Positions 24,993 to 34,891 of a stretch of DNA of 35,292 nt are shown here, in pieces. Numbering within the stretch: the first letter of the stretch is position 1; each line of letters begins with the position of its first letter. The notes beneath the pieces are model-generated. The model made no database searches. It was not told the DNA's origin and saw only the letters and a program-made list of their open reading frames with translations. This stretch comes from Gemmatimonadota bacterium (GTDB lineage Bacteria; Gemmatimonadota; Gemmatimonadetes; Longimicrobiales; Gaopeijiaceae): NCBI GenBank assembly GCA_022563405.1, contig JADFNK010000021.1:1-35292 (forward strand). The letters are read 5' to 3'. The position numbers and the translations under genes are program-made.

Positions 24993-25841
24993 TTAGGTGT
25001 TCACACCTGAATCGGGTGAGGAATGTGGCAAACGTCCGGCTTCCCGCTCCAGGACGCGTGAAAGCACGTCTGGCCGGTCCGTCTGGATGCCGTTCACTCC
25101 CCACGCGAGGAGACGGCTCATGTCCTGCTCATGGTCCACGACCCAGACATGGACGGCCAGGTTCAGGCGATGCGCTTCGGACACGAAGCGTGGTGTGACT
25201 ACGCGGATGCCGTTCCACACCTCGGGCACTTGCAGGACGTCGAAGTCGGGCCGGAACCATGCCGTCAGACGGAGGTGTGCAGCGCACCAGAAGCGTCCAA
25301 TGTCCCGTCGGGAGGCTCCCCACGGCCCCTTGTAACCGCGCACCACCCTACGGTGCCTCTCCACCTCGGCGGCGATCAGTACCCGATCGTGAGCACCGTG
25401 CCGCTTGATGATCTCCAGCAGCGGCTGCGCCACCCTCCTGCACTTGGTATCGACATTCAGCCGTGTATGCGGGAACGCCTCGAGCACCTCCTCGAATCGG
25501 GGGATGGACACGCCGCGTCCTCGGAAGGACGTCTCACCGGCGAGGTCTCGGAAATGGTATCCCGCATCCAAGGCCGTCAATCGATCCCAGGGCATGTCAG
25601 CGACGTTCCCCTCACCGTCACAGGTACGTCCCACCGTCGCATCGTGCATCAGGACCACTTCACCATCGGACGTGAGGCGCGCGTCCGTCTCCAGTACATC
25701 GACTCCCCACGTGTGCACGGCAACCCGGAATGACTCCATCGTGTTCTCAGGGGCGACCTTAGCGCCGCCGCGGTGCGCGATGAAGAGCGGGCTACCCGCC
25801 AGGTACGGGCAGCCAGGACGAGGCCAGCGAGGCCGCGTCAC
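24993..25841 (-). CDS. Glycerophosphodiester phosphodiesterase family protein
   Basis: A 282-residue GDPD-fold enzyme that hydrolyses glycerophosphodiesters to glycerol-3-phosphate and an alcohol. Active-site residues are visible: HRGG (His23, Arg24), PENT (31-34), metal ligands Glu51/Asp53 in LETDARLTSDG, His66 in VLMHDATVGRTCDG, and the C-terminal VHVWVVDHEQDMSRLLAWGV and GIQTDRPD. No signal peptide, so it is probably cytosolic (UgpQ-like). The GTG at 25841 is 12 bases after the upstream unknown gene and has no clear ribosome-binding site. It is followed directly by tilS. Confidence 0.92.
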   Translation of the reverse strand: MTRPRWPRPGCPYLAGSPLFIAHRGGAKVAPENTMESFRVAVHTWGVDVLETDARLTSDGEVVLMHDATVGRTCDGEGNVADMPWDRLTALDAGYHFRDLAGETSFRGRGVSIPRFEEVLEAFPHTRLNVDTKCRRVAQPLLEIIKRHGAHDRVLIAAEVERHRRVVRGYKGPWGASRRDIGRFWCAAHLRLTAWFRPDFDVLQVPEVWNGIRVVTPRFVSEAHRLNLAVHVWVVDHEQDMSRLLAWGVNGIQTDRPDVLSRVLEREAGRLPHSSPDSGVNT

Positions 25842-25853
25842 GGGGCACGGCGT

Positions 25854-26369
25854 TCAAGACGCCGGCGCGGAGTCCCTGAATCCCTCGGCATCCGCCGGAT
25901 CCACCCCGTGCAGACGGAACAGCACGACGTCGAGGAGGCGATCCGTGAGGGCGAGGTCCCGCGCCTCCTGCTCGGCATCCCCCTCACCGCCCCCGCCCAT
26001 TTCGTCCTGAAGGGCCACAACCCGCTGGGCCAGAAACTGCACCAGGTCCTCCACGATCTCGGGCCTCGGATTCGCGGGTGCCAGAGAGTCTGGCATGACC
26101 TTTTCCAAGAGAAGACCCTGGATAAACGCGAGAAATCCTGGGAAGGCGAGCTCGGCGAGGGGTTCTCCCTCGACCTGCTCCTCTTCGGTGATGTTTTCCC
26201 AGGCGAGTTCGTTGAGATAGAGGTCGGTCGCCGCATTACGCAGGTGGTCCTGCTCGGACTCCGACAGCTCGGGGCCAGTGGCCGGCTCCGGGAGGGCGAG
26301 CGGGCGGCCCAATGCGTGCTCCAGCTTTTCTCTTCGCCCCTGGAGTAGGGTCGTTGCCCGATCATTCAT
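25854..26369 (-). CDS. Uncharacterised acidic helical protein
   Basis: A 171-residue protein I do not recognise. ATG at 26369 has AGGAG with an 8-base spacer, which selects this frame over an overlapping one. The sequence is acidic and predicted mostly helical (LSESEQDHLRNAATDLYLNE, LVQFLAQRVVALQDEMGGGG), with a Gly-rich break and no signal, membrane segment or cysteine. It lies between tRNA-Met and the GDPD gene on the same strand, with 12 bases to the GDPD start, so it is probably co-transcribed with GDPD and tilS. Confidence 0.75.
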   Translation of the reverse strand: MNDRATTLLQGRREKLEHALGRPLALPEPATGPELSESEQDHLRNAATDLYLNELAWENITEEEQVEGEPLAELAFPGFLAFIQGLLLEKVMPDSLAPANPRPEIVEDLVQFLAQRVVALQDEMGGGGEGDAEQEARDLALTDRLLDVVLFRLHGVDPADAEGFRDSAPAS

Positions 26370-26413
26370 GTACCGAACTCCTGGATGACTCAGTTTAGAA
26401 GGCCCAGGTCCAG

Positions 26414-26487
26414 TAGCGGAGGAGGGACTCGAACCCCCGACACGCGGATTATGATTCCGCTGCTCTAACCACCTGAGCTACTCCGCC
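26414..26487 (-). tRNA. tRNA-Met (CAT), elongator type
   Basis: A 74-base tRNA read on the minus strand: acceptor GGCGGAG pairing with CTCCGCT (G1-U72), D arm GCTC...GAGC, anticodon stem GCGGA/TCCGC with loop ATCATAA (anticodon CAT), and T arm GGGGG-TTCGAGT-CCCTC. CCA is not encoded. The acceptor GGCGG...CCGCTA with a G1-U72 pair is the pattern of elongator tRNA-Met in Bacillus subtilis, and lacks initiator features. tRNA-Ile2 (lysidine-modified) also has CAT, but its usual acceptor pattern differs. Confidence 0.93.
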
Positions 26488-26505
26488 ATACTTTCCAAGC
26501 TCTCA

Positions 26506-26534
26506 AACCTCAAAAGAGTTTCAGGGAGTGTCAA
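26506..26534 (-). promoter_or_regulatory. Possible promoter of tRNA-Met
   Basis: A perfect -35 hexamer TTGACA lies at 26534-26529 on the minus strand, about 40 bases upstream of the tRNA. At 17 bases spacing the -10 reads GAGGTT, which is poor. The position is right for a tRNA promoter, but the -10 is weak. Confidence 0.35.
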
Positions 26535-26626
26535 TGGAGCCATCCTCCCCTTTCGGGGGTAGGTAGCCAAGGGCGCGCCAATCATGCGTCAGCCACCGTT
26601 CACTCTGATTTCGGAGGTGGTGCATC

Positions 26627-27634
26627 ATGGACTGGGGAATCGTGGGGATCGTGTCTGCCGGCATCGGAGCTGTAGCCCTGCTCTCGAGCCTTCGAATCCT
26701 GTACGAGTATCAGCGCGGCGTCGTGTTCAGGCTCGGAAGGCTCACGAGCGCCAAGGGACCCGGACTCATTTTCTTGGTCCCGTTCGGGATCGAGCGCATG
26801 AAAAGGATGGATCTCAGGATCGTCGCGCTCGACATCCCCCCGCAGGATGCCATCACGAGGGACAACGTCAGCGTGACGGTCAACGCGGTCGTGTATTTCC
26901 GCGTCACCGACCCAGCCAAGGCGGTCGTAGAGATCGAAGACTACTACTTCGCGACGAGCCAGCTCGCGCAGACCACGTTGCGCAGTGTCATCGGGCAGTC
27001 CGAGTTGGACGAAATTCTGGTCGAACGCGAGCAGATCAACCGGGTGGTCCGCGACATCATCGACCAGGGGACCGATCCGTGGGGCATCGAGGTCACGGCC
27101 GTGGAGGTCAAAGACATCGGTCTACCCCAGGAGATGAAGCGAGCGATGGCCAGGCAGGCCGAGGCGGAACGCGAAAGGCGGGGCAAGGTCATCGCCGCCG
27201 CCGGAGAGGCGCAAGCGGCCGTCAAGCTGGCCGAAGCTGCCCGCTTGATCCAGGACTACCCTGTGGCCATTCAGTTGCGATACCTCCAGACGGCCGTGGA
27301 GATCGCCGCTGAGAACAATTCGACAACCATATTCCCGATCCCCATGGACCTCTTCAAACCGTTCCTGGAAGCCGGTGAGCGGCACAAGGCGTTGCAGGAG
27401 GGAGCGGGGTCTCCCAGCGATGGCTCGAAGACACTCGGTACAGAAGGGGCGAATGACGCGTTACCCGCCGGTGCGCCACCCGCCACTGCCGAACAGACGC
27501 TACCGCCCGGCATCGACGCGACCATGCTCACGGACGCGGCCAAGGCCCTTCTGGGAATTGGGAGTGGCGGATCCGCATCGGAGAAGGAAGCCGTACCTGC
27601 GACCCAGGAGTCTGAGGAGGAAGAGAAGGACTGA
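26627..27634 (+). CDS. Slipin/stomatin-like SPFH-domain membrane protein
   Basis: A 335-residue protein with an N-terminal membrane helix (about 4-26), then an SPFH domain starting [13 protein letters not shown] and including [60 protein letters not shown] and [21 protein letters not shown] coiled coil rich in Ala/Glu ([20 protein letters not shown]) follows, then the SPFH C-terminus ([13 protein letters not shown]) and a low-complexity tail. Slipins form oligomeric membrane scaffolds. In many bacteria slipin is next to an NfeD-type protease, which is absent here. GGAGG nine to ten bases before the ATG supports the start. It is divergent from tRNA-Met. Confidence 0.92.
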   Translation: MDWGIVGIVSAGIGAVALLSSLRILYEYQRGVVFRLGRLTSAKGPGLIFLVPFGIERMKRMDLRIVALDIPPQDAITRDNVSVTVNAVVYFRVTDPAKAVVEIEDYYFATSQLAQTTLRSVIGQSELDEILVEREQINRVVRDIIDQGTDPWGIEVTAVEVKDIGLPQEMKRAMARQAEAERERRGKVIAAAGEAQAAVKLAEAARLIQDYPVAIQLRYLQTAVEIAAENNSTTIFPIPMDLFKPFLEAGERHKALQEGAGSPSDGSKTLGTEGANDALPAGAPPATAEQTLPPGIDATMLTDAAKALLGIGSGGSASEKEAVPATQESEEEEKD

Positions 27635-27667
27635 GAACGCTGGGAAAACGAGAGGGTGACGAACCCG

Positions 27668-27680
27668 GCCCCTGGTACTC

Positions 27681-27688
<8 letters not shown>
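27668..27688. terminator. Hairpin between slipin and ftsB, possible bidirectional terminator
   Basis: GCCCCTG (27668-27674) and CAGGGGC (27682-27688) form a 7-base-pair stem with a 7-base loop. It lies at the convergent junction of slipin and ftsB and overlaps the ftsB stop. There is no U-tract on either side, so intrinsic termination is uncertain. Confidence 0.35.
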
Positions 27689-29326
<1,638 letters not shown>

Positions 29327-30121
29327 TCATGATGGATTCGATCTCGAAGGCTCCGGAACATCGTCCAATGGTGGTTCTCCCGGTAGGCGGCAGGTCCTTC
29401 CTTCTCCGCCCCGCAGCTGGGCAACAGCGTCCCGGACCGTATCACGAAGGCGGTCTCGGTCGGCGTGCTCCATGCCCTCCACCGAAATGGGCTCACCGAC
29501 GCGAACGACGATGTCTCCGCTGCGGATCCGGAAGGATCCCTTGGCCATGATCCTCCGGCTCCCTACCAACGCGACCGGAACCATGGGGATACCTCCCTCG
29601 ATCGCTATCACGAACGGGCCCTTCTTGAAGGGCTGCAGCGTCCCGTCGGGGCATCGGGTCCCCTCGGCAAAAAAGACCATGTTGAGGCCCTGCTCCTTGA
29701 TCTGCAGACCCGCCCGTGTCATGGACTCGATTGCCGAAGCGGCGTTCGAACGGTCGATGGAAATATGGCCGCAGGCGCGCCACGCACGCCCGAAGACCGG
29801 AATTCGCTCGAGCTCCTTCTTGGCCGTGAAGTGGGCGTCGATGGGCAAATAACCGGCAAGGGCCCACGCATCGAACCAGGATTCATGGTTGGCGATGATG
29901 ATGAAGGCCCCGTCGAGCGCCAGATTATCCGCACCCTCAACATGAACGGAGACACCCGCCAACTTGAGTAGGGCCTGAGACCATCGGCGTCCCACCGAAT
30001 GGCACGATCGGCAAAGCGCCTCCGGGTTCCTGGACGAGGAGAGAAGTAGGATCTTGCCCGCATACCAGAGCGTGAGAAGGCTCCCGACTCCGAGAATCCA
30101 AGCCGACCTCAGCACGATCAC
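29327..30121 (-). CDS. plsC: 1-acyl-sn-glycerol-3-phosphate acyltransferase (PlsC family)
   Basis: A 264-residue protein with an N-terminal hydrophobic helix (about 5-28) and the acyltransferase motifs: NHESWFD (His79 and Asp84 of the HX4D catalytic motif), KKELERIPVFG, FFAEGTR (Glu153-Arg156) and IPMVPVAL. It adds the second acyl chain to lysophosphatidate in phospholipid synthesis at the inner membrane. GTG at 30121 gives this length; another GTG two codons later (30115) has AGAAGG at better spacing. It lies 6 bases after thiL. Confidence 0.93.
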   Translation of the reverse strand: MIVLRSAWILGVGSLLTLWYAGKILLLSSSRNPEALCRSCHSVGRRWSQALLKLAGVSVHVEGADNLALDGAFIIIANHESWFDAWALAGYLPIDAHFTAKKELERIPVFGRAWRACGHISIDRSNAASAIESMTRAGLQIKEQGLNMVFFAEGTRCPDGTLQPFKKGPFVIAIEGGIPMVPVALVGSRRIMAKGSFRIRSGDIVVRVGEPISVEGMEHADRDRLRDTVRDAVAQLRGGEGRTCRLPGEPPLDDVPEPSRSNPS

Positions 30122-30127
30122 AGCCTT

Positions 30128-31150
30128 CTAACCGTCGAGGGAGGAAAAGTGGTCGAACCCCCCTGCACTGTCCTGCCCGTCACCCGCATCAAGGATCTCG
30201 ACCCCCGTGCCCTCCTCCACATGGCCCACCCGTGTCAGCGCGATCCCGAACCGCTCTTGGAACTCGTCGGCCCGGGGCCCCGTCGCATCCGGTGGTGAGA
30301 CGAAACAGAGCTCGTAGTCCTCCCCTCCCGACATCGCCAGGGACCGCGCATCCTCGCCGTCGAGATCGGGGTGGACCGGGACGAGCCGGGGGTCGAGTAC
30401 GATGTGGACACCGGAGGCGGCGGCCAGGTGCCGGGCATCCCCCGCCAAGCCGTCCGAAAGATCGATCATGGCAGGTACGTGAATCTGGTCGGCCAACCAG
30501 CGCGCCTCTTTGATCCGGGCCTTGGGCCGAACGAAGGACGCTCGAAGGTTCGGGCTCGGCTCGGCACCCTCCCGCCAAGCGCGCACGGCACCGGCGCTTC
30601 CCCCGAGCACGCCTGTGACCCAAAGCTCGTCTCCGGGATGTGCGCCGCTTCGTGTGACGGGGTCCTCGGCCGCCCCTACTACCGTGACGTCGATGACGAC
30701 CGGCCCGGGAGACGCGGACAGGTCGCCGCCCACCAAAGGCGCACCGAGCTCCATCAACGCCTCCTTGATGCCGTCGCCGAGGTCGGATAGAACCGCCTGG
30801 GCCTCCGGCGGGGCGACAGCCAAGGAGATCAACACCGCAACGGGTGTGGCCGCCATCGCAGCCAGATCGCTGGCCGCAGCCGTGACCGCACGCGCGCCTG
30901 TCTCCGCAAACGTCACCCAACTCCGGCGAAAATGTACGTCCTCGACCGTCAGATCGGTGCTCATCACCAGCCGCCCCCCATCGAGGACCGCTGCGTCGTC
31001 GCCCGCACCCAACCACACGCCCGGTCCACGAGCCCCCCCCCCGCCTCCCCCGGGCCCTACTTCCTTTCGGCCATCCCCGCCCGTGTCGTCCGCCGGGTTC
31101 ACTTTCGCCAAGAGGTCTCGTATCAGATCAAATTCCCCGGCTAGGGTCAT
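30128..31150 (-). CDS. thiL: Thiamine-monophosphate kinase ThiL
   Basis: A 340-residue kinase making thiamine diphosphate from thiamine phosphate and ATP. It has GAGDDAAVL, STDLTVEDVHFRRSW, ASDLAAMAATPVAVLISLAV, LVGGDLSAS, DLSDGLAGDARHLA and GGEDYELCF, the full ThiL signature set. A Gly-rich insertion (GPGGGGGGARGPG) between the first two blocks is unusual for the family. The ATG overlaps the nnrDE stop (ATGA). There are no other thiamine genes in the window, so the neighbourhood reflects a housekeeping operon rather than a pathway cluster. Confidence 0.94.
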   Translation of the reverse strand: MTLAGEFDLIRDLLAKVNPADDTGGDGRKEVGPGGGGGGARGPGVWLGAGDDAAVLDGGRLVMSTDLTVEDVHFRRSWVTFAETGARAVTAAASDLAAMAATPVAVLISLAVAPPEAQAVLSDLGDGIKEALMELGAPLVGGDLSASPGPVVIDVTVVGAAEDPVTRSGAHPGDELWVTGVLGGSAGAVRAWREGAEPSPNLRASFVRPKARIKEARWLADQIHVPAMIDLSDGLAGDARHLAAASGVHIVLDPRLVPVHPDLDGEDARSLAMSGGEDYELCFVSPPDATGPRADEFQERFGIALTRVGHVEEGTGVEILDAGDGQDSAGGFDHFSSLDG

Positions 31151-32739
31151 CTCGCAGGGTCCTGATCGAAGATCACGAACGGATGATCGAGATCACTTTC
31201 CCCGGGTCCTTCTTCGGTCCATACCGCCGGAAGCTCTTCGATCACGTCCGATGGCGTCAGACTCGGACCCAACGCGGCGCGCGATGCGGCGCGACCCGTC
31301 CCGTAAAGAGCGAGCCCACCCGCCTCGCCCGGACTCACTCCTTGGGCCAAGAGGGCGGCGGCCACACCCGCGAGCACGTCCCCCATACCCCCCGCCGCCA
31401 AGTCGGACGAGGCCATCGTATCCACAAGACACGTGCCCTCCGGGGGGACCACGATCGACGGAAGGCCCTTGAGCAGGACAACCGCTCCTGTCGTCTTGGC
31501 CAAGTCTCGGGCAGCGCCCACCCGGTCCTCCTCGATCCTCTCTCGTGTCGATCCGGCTAGCCGCTCCATCTCACCGAGGTGGGGCGTCACGAGCAGGGGC
31601 CGGTCGGCAGCCCACTCCCCCAGGCCGGGACCCCCTCCCGACGACGCCAAGTTGAGCGCGTCGGCGTCGAGAATCGTGGGAAGGCCTTCAGACACCTCGA
31701 GAACAGCCGCCAAGAGCGGTCCCGCATCAGTCCCGTTGCCGAGCCCCGGACCCGCGCCCACGGCCTGAGACGCGGCCGCGGCGTCCCGCACCGCGTCGAC
31801 GTCCTCGGCGGGGACAAAGATCGCCTCGGGAACGGACTCTTGAATGATGGAACGGTTCTCCGACGAAGAAACGACTCTCAGCAGACCCACCCCGGCTCGA
31901 AGGGCACCTCGGGCAGCCATCACGGCAGCCCCCGCCATCCCAGGACAGCCCGCCACCAGGAGAAGGGCCCCCACACTGTTCTTGTGGGCGTCGGGTTCCC
32001 GCCTCGGCCAGTTCTCAGCGGCCCACGCCGGCGTGGTGGCGACGGCGCCGAAGCCCCCCTCCGGTACGGGTGGAAAGCCGATCTCCACCGCTATCAAACG
32101 TCCGACCCTCGACCGCCCGGGTTGCAGCAACGTCCCTAGTTTGGGCCATCCGAAGGCGACGGTGACATCCGCGTTGACCGCCTCTCCAGCGATCTGGCCC
32201 GTATCGCCGTCTACTCCCGATGGAGTATCCAACGCGAACACGGGCCGCTCAGCCCGGTTGATCGCCCGGATGGCTCGGGCTTGACGGTCTCGGGGTGCCC
32301 CACTGATACCGGTGCCGAGAATACCGTCCACGATGACGGACGCGGCCCGGAACACCGTGTCCAGATCTCCCGAATCGTGTCCGAGCCCATCGTCCGTTTC
32401 GAACGGGATCTGCCAGCCACGCAGTAGATCCTCATGGTCCCTGTCGGCCACGAGAACGGCTCTGACCGGGCGCCCCCACGCGCGTAGAGTTCGGAGCATC
32501 ACGAGGCCATCGCCACCATTGTTGCCACCACCGATGAGTGCGAGGACCTCTCCCTGTGGAACGAGCCGGTCGAGGATTTCTGCGGCGGACCGTCCTGCAC
32601 ACTCCATGAGAGCGGACTGCGGCACCCCCTGGCGCTCGATGGCGGTCCGGTCGAATGCGGCGGCTTCTTTGGCGGTGGGTGCCCAAACTCGCGAACGTGC
32701 AAAGGGACGGAGCGGCGTCGAACTCATGCCGGGGTCCAT
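31147..32739 (-). CDS. nnr: Bifunctional NAD(P)H-hydrate epimerase / ADP-dependent dehydratase
   Basis: A 530-residue fusion that repairs damaged NAD(P)H. The N-terminal YjeF_N epimerase (about 15-225) contains ALMECAGRSAAE, LIGGGNNGGDGLVMLRTLRA and the catalytic-region GTGISG and DTPSGVDGDTG. The C-terminal ribokinase-like dehydratase (about 240-520) has HKNSVGALLLVAGCPGMAGA, VTPHLGEMERL and AAGGMGDVLAGVAAALLAQG, where GMGD replaces the more usual GTGD. The start is ATG at 32739; ATG at 32727 is an alternative. It is translationally coupled to thiL and lies 42 bases after the zinc-ribbon gene. Confidence 0.94.
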   Translation of the reverse strand: MDPGMSSTPLRPFARSRVWAPTAKEAAAFDRTAIERQGVPQSALMECAGRSAAEILDRLVPQGEVLALIGGGNNGGDGLVMLRTLRAWGRPVRAVLVADRDHEDLLRGWQIPFETDDGLGHDSGDLDTVFRAASVIVDGILGTGISGAPRDRQARAIRAINRAERPVFALDTPSGVDGDTGQIAGEAVNADVTVAFGWPKLGTLLQPGRSRVGRLIAVEIGFPPVPEGGFGAVATTPAWAAENWPRREPDAHKNSVGALLLVAGCPGMAGAAVMAARGALRAGVGLLRVVSSSENRSIIQESVPEAIFVPAEDVDAVRDAAAASQAVGAGPGLGNGTDAGPLLAAVLEVSEGLPTILDADALNLASSGGGPGLGEWAADRPLLVTPHLGEMERLAGSTRERIEEDRVGAARDLAKTTGAVVLLKGLPSIVVPPEGTCLVDTMASSDLAAGGMGDVLAGVAAALLAQGVSPGEAGGLALYGTGRAASRAALGPSLTPSDVIEELPAVWTEEGPGESDLDHPFVIFDQDPAR

Positions 32740-32781
32740 TCAGGAATCCAGCACACGCGGAGATGCCTTTGCGGAGGGAAC

Positions 32782-32976
32782 CTACTTGTAGCTCTCGCCG
32801 ATACTTCGACCGAGAGAAATCTCCCCATTGTCGATCCGGATGTTGAACCCACACTCGGGGTTGGAGCACACCCAGGCCTTATAGCGGATGGCGGCACCAT
32901 CGCGGCCATAGTCAGAAAGAGGAAGCAGGAGCCCCGGATCGCACTTCAGACATTTAGGAAATCCAGATTCGTCCAT
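32782..32976 (-). CDS. Small zinc-ribbon-like protein
   Basis: A 64-residue protein with two Cys pairs, C9-X2-C12 (PKCLKCDPG) and C37-X4-C42 (WVCSNPECGF), fitting a single zinc ribbon. It has no signal or membrane segment. The function is unknown. The ATG at 32976 has GGGGAGGG with a 7-base spacer, a very strong ribosome-binding site that lies in the proximal copy of a 16-base direct repeat. It lies between the Minf_1886 gene and nnrDE on the same strand. Zinc ribbons of this size can bind nucleic acid or protein, but nothing more specific can be said. Confidence 0.75.
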   Translation of the reverse strand: MDESGFPKCLKCDPGLLLPLSDYGRDGAAIRYKAWVCSNPECGFNIRIDNGEISLGRSIGESYK

Positions 32977-33008
32977 GTTTAGCCCTCCCCACGTTTAGCC
33001 CTCCCCAC
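32977..33008. repeat. 16-base direct repeat that duplicates the ribosome-binding site
   Basis: GTTTAGCCCTCCCCAC occurs twice in tandem (32977-32992 and 32993-33008). On the minus strand each copy carries GTGGGGAGGGCTAAAC, so the zinc-ribbon gene has two perfect Shine-Dalgarno sequences 16 bases apart. Only the proximal one is correctly placed for the ATG. Confidence 0.9.
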
Positions 33009-33037
33009 CTCGTGACGATTTCTCGACTCCAAAAACT

Positions 33038-33418
33038 TCAGATCCCCGGACTCCATGGATAATCTTGCTCGAACGCCTCTTCGAAATCAAAGACGTCCCG
33101 AAAATCTTCTCGGGAATCCCCTTCCTGACGGATAAGGACGCCGCACTCCACCAGAGCGAAGACGATGTCGCCCAAGTCCTCCGTGGAGTGGATCCCCCAA
33201 TGCTGGAGCACCGTCCTGGACAAGGGTCCGAAGCGGTCCAGCGCGAGGCGGCGCACGCCGTCTGCCAACTCCTGCCCCGAGATGTGCCGTGGCTCCTCCA
33301 GCCCTTGCATGACCTCCTGCAGAGCCGAAAGCAAAAAGAGGTATGCCTTCCCGTGAAACCGCGGGTGCTTTTCCTGGAGCTGATCCAGGACGTCTTCGGC
33401 AAACTGAAGTTCAGTCAT
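33038..33418 (-). CDS. Minf_1886 family protein
   Basis: A 126-residue protein with the pattern of the Minf_1886 family: FHGKAYLFLLSALQEVMQGL, RHISGQELADGVRRLALDRF, GPLSRTVLQHWGIHSTEDLG, DIVFALVECGVLIRQEGDSR and EDFRDVFDFEEAF. The family is common in Planctomycetes, Verrucomicrobia, Gemmatimonadota and relatives; no function is established. It is likely cytosolic. ATG at 33418 is the natural start. It follows glyA after 92 bases that hold tandem repeats, and precedes the zinc-ribbon gene by 61 bases. Confidence 0.88.
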   Translation of the reverse strand: MTELQFAEDVLDQLQEKHPRFHGKAYLFLLSALQEVMQGLEEPRHISGQELADGVRRLALDRFGPLSRTVLQHWGIHSTEDLGDIVFALVECGVLIRQEGDSREDFRDVFDFEEAFEQDYPWSPGI

Positions 33419-33434
33419 ACGGCAATCTCACCCG

Positions 33435-33504
33435 CTCGCGATCCTCGCGCCAGGCTACCCGTCCGGCCTCGCGTCCGGCCTCGCGTCCGGCTCGCGATCC
33501 TCGC
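33435..33504. repeat. 12-base tandem repeats flanked by a 14-base direct repeat, glyA-Minf_1886 gap
   Basis: GTCCGGCCTCGC occurs at 33461-33472 and 33473-33484, with a third copy one base short at 33485-33495. The array is bracketed by direct repeats CTCGCGATCCTCGC (33435-33448 and 33491-33504). It fills most of the 92-base gap after glyA. There is no U-tract or obvious terminator. Confidence 0.85.
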
Positions 33505-33510
33505 ACCGCG

Positions 33511-34770
33511 CTACGCCCGTCCAACCAACTCTTCGTAGAGCGGAAAGGAGGCACACAGCGACTCGACTTCGGCACGCGTTCTTGAAATCACCGCCTCGTC
33601 CGAGGCATCGGTCAGCACCGATGCGATCCAGTCCGCGATCCGGTGCATCTCCGGCTCCTGGAGGCCCCTCGTGGTCGCGGCCGGCGTGCCAATCCGGAGC
33701 CCCGATGTGACAAAGGGTGACCGGGTTTCCCCCGGAACGGTGTTCTTGTTGACCGTCATGCCGGCGCTTTCCAGCGAGTGCTCCGCCTCCTTCCCGGTGA
33801 GTTCCGGGTGACTCTCGCGCAGATCCACCAGAAGGAGGTGGTTGTCCGTCCCACCGCTGACCAGCGAGAACCCGTTGTCGACGAGCCGCCCCGCGAGCGC
33901 CTCTGCGTTGGCGAGGATCTGGCGCTGATAACTCTTGAAGTCGGGTTCAAGCGCCTCTTTGAACGAGACCGCCTTGGCCGCGATGATGTGCATCAGCGGC
34001 CCCCCTTGAAGACCGGGAAACACGGCCTTGTCCACTGCTTTCGCATGCTCCTCTTTACAGAGGATCATCCCGCCTCTCGGTCCCCGGAGCGTCTTATGCG
34101 TCGTGGTCGTAACGATGTCGGCGTGCGGGATCGGGCTGGGATGCAGTCCCGCGGCGACGAGGCCTGCGATGTGCGCCATATCGACCATATGGTAGGCGCC
34201 TACCTCACGAGCGATGTCGCCGAACTTCTCGAAATCGATCATGCGAGGGTAGGCGCTCGCGCCGGACACGATCATCCTGGGCCGGGTCTCCAACGCCTTC
34301 TCACGAAGGAGGTCGTAATCGATACGAGCATCCGAATCCCGCACCCCGTACGACACGGCGTGGTAGAGTTGCCCGCTGAAGTTCACCGGCGACCCATGGG
34401 TGAGATGGCCACCGTGACTCAAGTCCATTCCCAAGATCGTGTCTCCGGGCTCGAGCAACGCGAAGTAAGCGGCCATGTTGGCTTGGGCGCCGGAGTGCGG
34501 TTGAACGTTGGCGTGGTCCGCCGAGAAGAGCTGCTTGGCCCGGTCTAGGGCCAGTTCCTCCGCATCATCGACGAACTCACATCCACCGTAATAACGCTTT
34601 TGGGGAAGGCCCTCGGCGTACTTGTTGGTCAGGACGGACCCCATGGCTTCGAGGACGGCCCGGGAAACGAAATTCTCGCTCGCGATGAGCTCGAGCTGAG
34701 AAGCTTGGCGTTCCGCTTCACTACGGATCGCCTCGAAAATCTCGGGGTCGGTGCTTTGTAAATGATCCAT
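33511..34770 (-). CDS. glyA: Serine hydroxymethyltransferase
   Basis: A 419-residue PLP enzyme of the standard bacterial length. PLP Lys226 lies in [15 protein letters not shown]. Other landmarks: [63 protein letters not shown] and [19 protein letters not shown]. It converts serine and tetrahydrofolate to glycine and methylene-tetrahydrofolate in the cytosol. ATG at 34770 gives the family N-terminus but has no Shine-Dalgarno. A UUCG-like hairpin (34798-34824) lies in the leader. It follows the leucine-dehydrogenase gene on the same strand. Confidence 0.97.
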   Translation of the reverse strand: MDHLQSTDPEIFEAIRSEAERQASQLELIASENFVSRAVLEAMGSVLTNKYAEGLPQKRYYGGCEFVDDAEELALDRAKQLFSADHANVQPHSGAQANMAAYFALLEPGDTILGMDLSHGGHLTHGSPVNFSGQLYHAVSYGVRDSDARIDYDLLREKALETRPRMIVSGASAYPRMIDFEKFGDIAREVGAYHMVDMAHIAGLVAAGLHPSPIPHADIVTTTTHKTLRGPRGGMILCKEEHAKAVDKAVFPGLQGGPLMHIIAAKAVSFKEALEPDFKSYQRQILANAEALAGRLVDNGFSLVSGGTDNHLLLVDLRESHPELTGKEAEHSLESAGMTVNKNTVPGETRSPFVTSGLRIGTPAATTRGLQEPEMHRIADWIASVLTDASDEAVISRTRAEVESLCASFPLYEELVGRA

Positions 34771-34797
34771 CTAGAAGGCTGTTGAAGGAGTGCAGTG

Positions 34798-34824
34798 GGC
34801 CGCGAGAGGCGAACCTATCGCGCC
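34798..34824 (-). promoter_or_regulatory. Stable hairpin in the glyA leader
   Basis: On the minus strand GGCGCGATAGG-TTCG-CCTCTCGCGGCC folds into a roughly 10-base-pair stem with one mismatch and one bulge, capped by TTCG, 28-54 bases upstream of the glyA start. No U-tract follows, so it is not a simple terminator. It may be a leader element or mRNA-stabilising stem. No match to a glycine riboswitch was seen. Confidence 0.4.
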
Positions 34825-34891
34825 ATCCTCGTTGGAGCCATAAGGGGCTGTCCGAGTAGCGCCAATTCGGTGAAAAAGGGGCCGGCTGCGC

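Noticed and set aside
26414-26487. Reading the CAT tRNA as tRNA-Ile2, the substrate of the nearby tilS
   Set aside because: The acceptor stem with G1-U72 and the CCGCTA end follow elongator tRNA-Met; the closeness to tilS is probably incidental.
34771-34891. Glycine riboswitch upstream of glyA
   Set aside because: Only one hairpin is visible in 121 bases; the tandem aptamer cores expected for glycine riboswitches were not found.
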